Shown here: one piece after another, positions 5,485 through 6,341 of the stretch
How the letters are laid out: the number at the start of each line of letters is the position of its first letter
Position numbering within the stretch: position 1 is the first letter of the stretch
Assembly: GCA_020058465.1 (NCBI GenBank)
Contig: JAGVDZ010000029.1
Location: forward strand, 1 to 6,341
DNA from: Parachlamydiales bacterium
GTDB lineage: Bacteria; Chlamydiota; Chlamydiia; Chlamydiales; SM23-39
DNA length: 6,341 nt
Direction: 5' to 3'
Program-made: the position numbers and the translations under genes
Notes under the pieces: model-generated
Seen by the model: only the letters and a program-made list of their open reading frames with translations
Databases searched by the model: none
Told to the model about the DNA's origin: nothing

Positions 5485-6283
5485 CAGAGTCTGCTGAGAG
5501 AAGAGGATCTTTGAGATGGAATTGGGTTGGGCGGTGTGCGTGATAGAATTCAACATTAGTTAAGTCCTCTATTTGAATGGGGACCACTGTAGCAAATCCT
5601 TGATCTAGTAGGGTGATTTCACTGTCGTCTTTTTCTTGAAAAGGGTCCCACTTTCCACCAAGCCAGTAGTAGGCAAAGCCCTCCGGATGGATTCGACGGT
5701 CCGGGGATTCGATCCAGTAGCTTTGCCCTTGTTTAGCCATTTGAATGCCTTTCATTGACGTGGCACAGTTGAGCGGGAAGTTGACATTAAGAAGAGTTCC
5801 TTTTGGAATTTCAAGGTCTAGAAAGTGGCGCACGATAACCTCAATGTGACGGTCGACAGTGCCGAGAGGGGGCAACTCTAAATCAAGGAAGGAAAAAGCA
5901 ATACTTTTAATTCCCTTGAAGGTGGCTTCGATAGCACCTCCGACCGTCCCGCTATAGAGCACCGTGCGGCCTGAATTGGCGCCGCGATTAACACCAGAGA
6001 GGACCATATCGGGTTTTTGTTTGATCAATTCACTAAACGCCATCCTGACGCAGTCGGCGGGGGTGCCGGTGAGGCTCCAAGCTTCGACATCATCTTGCCA
6101 TGCTATTCTTTGGGCCCTGAGTGGTTTTGCCCAGGTAATGGAAAGGCCGCAACCTGACTTTTCACTTTGGGGAGCTACAATAGCAATATCGGCCCAGGTA
6201 GCCAAGGCTTGGTAAAGGTGCTGTAGACCAGGTGCGTGGATGCCGTCATCATTAGTCAGTAAGAAAAAGGGGCGCCTCTGCAC
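5471..6283 (-). CDS. surE: 5'/3'-nucleotidase SurE
   Basis: SurE is a metal-dependent phosphatase that removes phosphate from nucleoside 5'- and 3'-monophosphates and, in some species, trims short polyphosphate; it acts in the cytoplasm and is linked to stationary-phase survival. The motifs are complete: LLTNDDGIHAPGL at residues 8-20, with metal ligands Asp12 and Asp13; APQSEKSGCG at 37-46, with Ser43; SLTGTPADCVR at 70-80; and SGVNRGANSG at 96-105, with Asn99. These are followed by YSGTVGGAIEA at 110-120. The length of 270 residues is normal. The start is GTG at 6283, backed by a strong AGGAG 7 bases upstream and by a TAG two codons upstream in frame, so it cannot begin earlier. A small protein follows 46 bases downstream on the same strand. 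In C. trachomatis, as I recall, surE lies elsewhere, not beside the fabF cluster, so this neighbourhood is a lineage-specific arrangement if the assignment is right. Confidence 0.96.
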   Translation of the reverse strand: MQRRPFFLLTNDDGIHAPGLQHLYQALATWADIAIVAPQSEKSGCGLSITWAKPLRAQRIAWQDDVEAWSLTGTPADCVRMAFSELIKQKPDMVLSGVNRGANSGRTVLYSGTVGGAIEATFKGIKSIAFSFLDLELPPLGTVDRHIEVIVRHFLDLEIPKGTLLNVNFPLNCATSMKGIQMAKQGQSYWIESPDRRIHPEGFAYYWLGGKWDPFQEKDDSEITLLDQGFATVVPIQIEDLTNVEFYHAHRPTQFHLKDPLLSADSVHKF

Positions 6284-6290
6284 GTTCTAT

Positions 6291-6295
6291 CTCCT
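6291..6295 (-). promoter_or_regulatory. Shine-Dalgarno of surE
   Basis: Read on the minus strand, AGGAG lies 7 bases before the GTG start of surE, close to ideal spacing. It is the best ribosome site in the window and confirms the GTG. No convincing promoter is seen in the 58 bases between surE and the window edge. Confidence 0.65.
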
Positions 6296-6341
6296 AGTTA
6301 GTTCAAAATTCACTTGGCATGCGCCAAATACGGGCGGTGAC

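Noticed and set aside
6314..6327. Small hairpin TTGGC-ATGC-GCCAA upstream of surE.
   Set aside because: The stem is only 5 bp, no T-run follows on either strand, and there is no clear link to a promoter or riboswitch; too weak to annotate.
6330..6339. The string ACGGGCGGTG resembles a universally conserved stretch near the 3' end of 16S rRNA (reverse strand).
   Set aside because: Only about ten bases agree. The sequence on both sides differs from 16S rRNA and a protein gene begins close by, so this is chance.
6287..6341. Possible C-terminal end of a further minus-strand gene upstream of surE.
   Set aside because: Two minus-strand frames are open to the edge, one ending in TGA at 6303-6305 and one in TAG at 6287-6289. 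With 12-17 codons each and no recognised motif, I cannot choose between them or show that either is coding.
1..6341. CRISPR array, insertion sequence, tRNA/rRNA gene, toxin-antitoxin pair or phage gene.
   Set aside because: No direct-repeat array, transposase motif, cloverleaf or recognisable mobile or defence gene was found. The window is essentially compact chromosomal genes.

Overview
The window looks like a piece of chromosome from a member of the Chlamydiota, most likely an environmental Parachlamydiales-type lineage rather than Chlamydia itself. The main evidence is the gene run rsfS (iojap/YbeB) - fabF - Nudix hydrolase. From memory this matches the CT769-CT770-CT771 order of Chlamydia trachomatis, and here too a hypothetical gene lies further upstream. 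The assignment rests on recalled gene order and the style of the proteins, not on a database search. Base composition is moderate (mid-40s % G+C by eye), and the genes are packed tightly, as in a reduced genome.

Layout. Bases 1-5028 hold six plus-strand genes that look like one transcription unit: a 5'-truncated, highly charged coiled-coil protein of unknown function; nadD (NAD synthesis); rsfS (ribosome silencing factor); fabF (fatty acid elongation); a Nudix hydrolase of the dinucleoside-polyphosphate type; and a secreted phosphodiester glycosidase (NAGPA/DUF2233 family). Junctions are 4-base overlaps or gaps of 1-11 bases, so translational coupling is likely. Bases 5008-6283 hold two minus-strand genes: surE (5'/3'-nucleotidase), then a 138-residue protein with one N-terminal membrane segment. 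The two groups converge, and their last genes overlap tail to tail by 21 bases.

How the genes fit together. The plus-strand set is mostly core growth metabolism: NAD supply, ribosome control, lipid synthesis and nucleotide clean-up. The secreted glycosidase at its end is the exception, as an exported enzyme probably acting on phosphate-linked sugars. surE is another nucleotide-handling enzyme. I see no mobile element, CRISPR array, rRNA or tRNA gene, and no multi-gene defence or secretion system.

The points most worth a second look are the exported NAGPA-family enzyme, a perfect 9-bp inverted repeat across the surE stop codon, a consensus TATAAT just before the rsfS start (which has no Shine-Dalgarno), the use of GGGGGG tracts for Gly-Gly in essential genes, and an apparent excess of CGATCG. 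No intergenic stretch approaches 300 bases.
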